Shown one piece after another: positions 13,559 through 14,783 of a stretch of DNA of 14,783 nt (position 1 is its first letter; every line of letters starts with the position of its first letter). A program made the translations under genes and the position numbers. The notes under the pieces were generated by a model. That model searched no databases, was not told the origin of the DNA, and saw nothing but the letters and a program-made list of their open reading frames with translations. This stretch comes from Deltaproteobacteria bacterium (GTDB lineage: Bacteria; Desulfobacterota; DSM-4660; Desulfatiglandales; HGW-15): NCBI GenBank assembly GCA_019308525.1, contig JAFDIC010000071.1, positions 1 to 14,783 on the forward strand, written 5' to 3'.

Positions 13559-14578
13559 ATGAATGTGGCCGTGGACGCCATGGGTGGAGACCATGCTCCG
13601 GATGTGGTTGTTCAAGGCGCCCTTCAGGCTGCTGAAAGATGGGGAATTGGGATCACCCTGGTAGGCAACAAAGACGTATTGAAAGATAGGATCGGCTGTC
13701 CCCTGGATGGGGCGCCTTTCAAGGTGTATCACTGCGAAGGCGCGGTGTCCATGGAAGATCGGCCGTTCAAATCCGTCAAGGAAAACAAGGACGCGTCAAT
13801 CAGGGTGGCCTTTGAGCTTTGCAAGAGGGGGGAGGCGGCTGCCGTCGTGAGTGCAGGGAATTCCGGTGCAACCATTGCTGCGGGCATTTTGACTTTGGGC
13901 CGAATCAATGGTATCGAGAGGCCGGCGCTGCCAGGGATATTTCCGGGAGAAAGAGGCACCGTGATACTCATTGACGTGGGAGCGAATGTGGATTGCCGGC
14001 CGATCCACTTGTTTCAATTCGGCGCCATGGCCCACGGTCTGGCCATCTCCTGCCTGGGGATCCGGGATCCAAAGATCGCCCTGCTGAGTATAGGTGAAGA
14101 GGGAAGCAAGGGGAATGAGCAAGTGCGTGTCGCCCATGATCTTTTCAAGCGCAGTGGGTTGAATTTTGTCGGGAACGTGGAGGGTAGCGACCTTTTTTCA
14201 GGACCGGCTGACATAATCGTGTGCGACGGCTTTGTGGGGAACATAGTACTCAAGATGAGCGAGGGCATCGCAGACGCCCTTTCCGTGATAATAGGGGAGG
14301 AGTTGAAAGGTTCCTTTGCAGCCGAGATAGGGGCACGGCTGACGGAAAGGGTCCGAGAGAGACTCAAGAAGAAATTGGACTATGCAGAGTATGGGGGTGG
14401 TGCGCCCATTCTTGGTATCAACGGGGTAGGAATAGTCTGCCACGGGGGCTCCTCTGCCAGGGCGATCAGGAACGCCATAAGGATGGCGGATGCCTATGCG
14501 AGACTGAATATCCAGAAACGGCTCTCGTCACATATGCGGGAGCAAAGAGTGGCAGGCATAGGATTGAAAAAACCTTGA
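13559..14578 (+). CDS. plsX: Phosphate acyltransferase PlsX
   Basis: A 339-residue enzyme that converts acyl-ACP plus phosphate to acyl-phosphate, the substrate of PlsY, at the start of phosphatidic acid synthesis. It is a peripheral membrane protein. Visible motifs: VAVDAMGGDHAP (3-14), GAVSMEDRPF (61-70), VVSAGNSGAT (96-105), LLSIGEEGSKGNEQ (175-188), VEGSDLFSG (207-215), DGFVGNIVLKMSEG (223-236) and YAEYGGGAPILGINGVGIVCHG (275-296). The last has three glycines where I expect two (EYGGAP). The ATG at 13559 is chosen because it follows GAGAG within the rpmF end and gives the conserved N-terminus; the frame is open further upstream only inside rpmF. fabH, which often follows plsX, is absent; a reductase gene starts 16 bp after the stop. 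Confidence 0.95.
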   Translation: MNVAVDAMGGDHAPDVVVQGALQAAERWGIGITLVGNKDVLKDRIGCPLDGAPFKVYHCEGAVSMEDRPFKSVKENKDASIRVAFELCKRGEAAAVVSAGNSGATIAAGILTLGRINGIERPALPGIFPGERGTVILIDVGANVDCRPIHLFQFGAMAHGLAISCLGIRDPKIALLSIGEEGSKGNEQVRVAHDLFKRSGLNFVGNVEGSDLFSGPADIIVCDGFVGNIVLKMSEGIADALSVIIGEELKGSFAAEIGARLTERVRERLKKKLDYAEYGGGAPILGINGVGIVCHGGSSARAIRNAIRMADAYARLNIQKRLSSHMREQRVAGIGLKKP

Positions 14579-14594
14579 TCGAAAGAGGTTCCTT

Positions 14595-14783
14595 ATGAGT
14601 GACGGTGAAAGGGTGGTTGTGATTACCGGCGGCTCCATGGGAATAGGCCGGGCCACTGCGGTGAGATTTGCAGAAGAAAACCCGCTGATCCATATCATTC
14701 ACTATGATAGGGAGGATGGCCCTTCCCAAAGCACTCTCCAGATGTTGACCCAAAAGGGGGTAAAGGCGGAGAGTCACAAGGTT
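14595..14783 (+). CDS. fabG: Short-chain dehydrogenase/reductase, FabG-like (3' end outside window)
   Basis: The first 63 residues of an SDR-family oxidoreductase. VVVITGGSMGIGRATAVRF (7-25) contains the cofactor-binding TGxxxGIG motif (11-18), followed by the second strand IHIIHYDRE. In FabG, which reduces 3-oxoacyl-ACP with NADPH, the residue before the second glycine of the motif is usually Arg (SRGIG). Here it is Met, so the cofactor choice and the FabG assignment are less certain. The catalytic Ser-Tyr-Lys lies beyond the window. The start ATG has AAGAGG about 8 bases upstream. Its position 16 bp after plsX in the same operon is the main reason for calling it a fatty-acid-synthesis reductase. 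Confidence 0.65.
   Translation, partial: MSDGERVVVITGGSMGIGRATAVRFAEENPLIHIIHYDREDGPSQSTLQMLTQKGVKAESHKV

Overview
The window suggests an obligate anaerobe, most likely a deltaproteobacterial (Desulfobacterota-type) sulfate reducer or syntroph. The evidence is a tungsten/molybdenum aldehyde:ferredoxin oxidoreductase-family enzyme with its own MoaD-like carrier, an oxygen-sensitive class III ribonucleotide reductase, a DUF177-rpmF-plsX lipid/ribosome operon, and protein sequences that read like that group. This lineage call is inference, because no rRNA or other marker gene is present.

Layout. Bases 2-1953 (+) hold the C-terminal part of a DHH/DHHA1 phosphoesterase and a complete MgtE Mg2+ channel. 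Bases 1954-2216 are non-coding and contain four consecutive hairpins (REP-like). A small two-helix membrane protein follows (2217-2405), with a terminator-like structure after it. A good sigma70-type promoter (2497-2524) precedes a two-gene operon: an AOR-family tungstoenzyme whose stop codon overlaps the start of a MoaD/ThiS-like carrier ending in Gly-Gly (2597-5025). Bases 5026-5287 hold a terminator-like hairpin and then the best regulatory signal in the window: two identical CAATATATTG palindromes exactly 31 bp apart, overlapping a promoter. This matches the tandem NrdR-box arrangement, and it lies directly upstream of nrdD and nrdG (5288-8172). On the opposite strand, convergent with nrdG, are gltX and a TerB-like gene (10193-8288). 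Two small hypothetical genes follow (10464-11135, +). Next is a lower-GC orphan gene on the minus strand (12106-11237), with a short upstream ORF in another frame that may be its displaced N-terminus. Bases 12258-12741 have no convincing gene but contain several strong hairpins, one with a GNRA-type loop, and are a candidate for a structured RNA. The window closes with a strong promoter (12742-12769) and the operon DUF177 (yceD) - rpmF - plsX - SDR reductase (fabG-like, cut by the window edge).

How the genes work together. nrdD and nrdG form the anaerobic dNTP-synthesis system: NrdG installs the glycyl radical on NrdD, and the tandem boxes suggest repression by NrdR, whose gene is not in the window. 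The AOR-like enzyme and its MoaD-like partner form a metal-pterin oxidoreductase module. The rpmF-plsX operon links ribosome protein L32 with the start of phospholipid and fatty acid synthesis. I found no CRISPR array, prophage, insertion sequence, tRNA or rRNA. Apart from the orphan gene and the structured region near 12.5 kb, the content is ordinary housekeeping and anaerobic metabolism.
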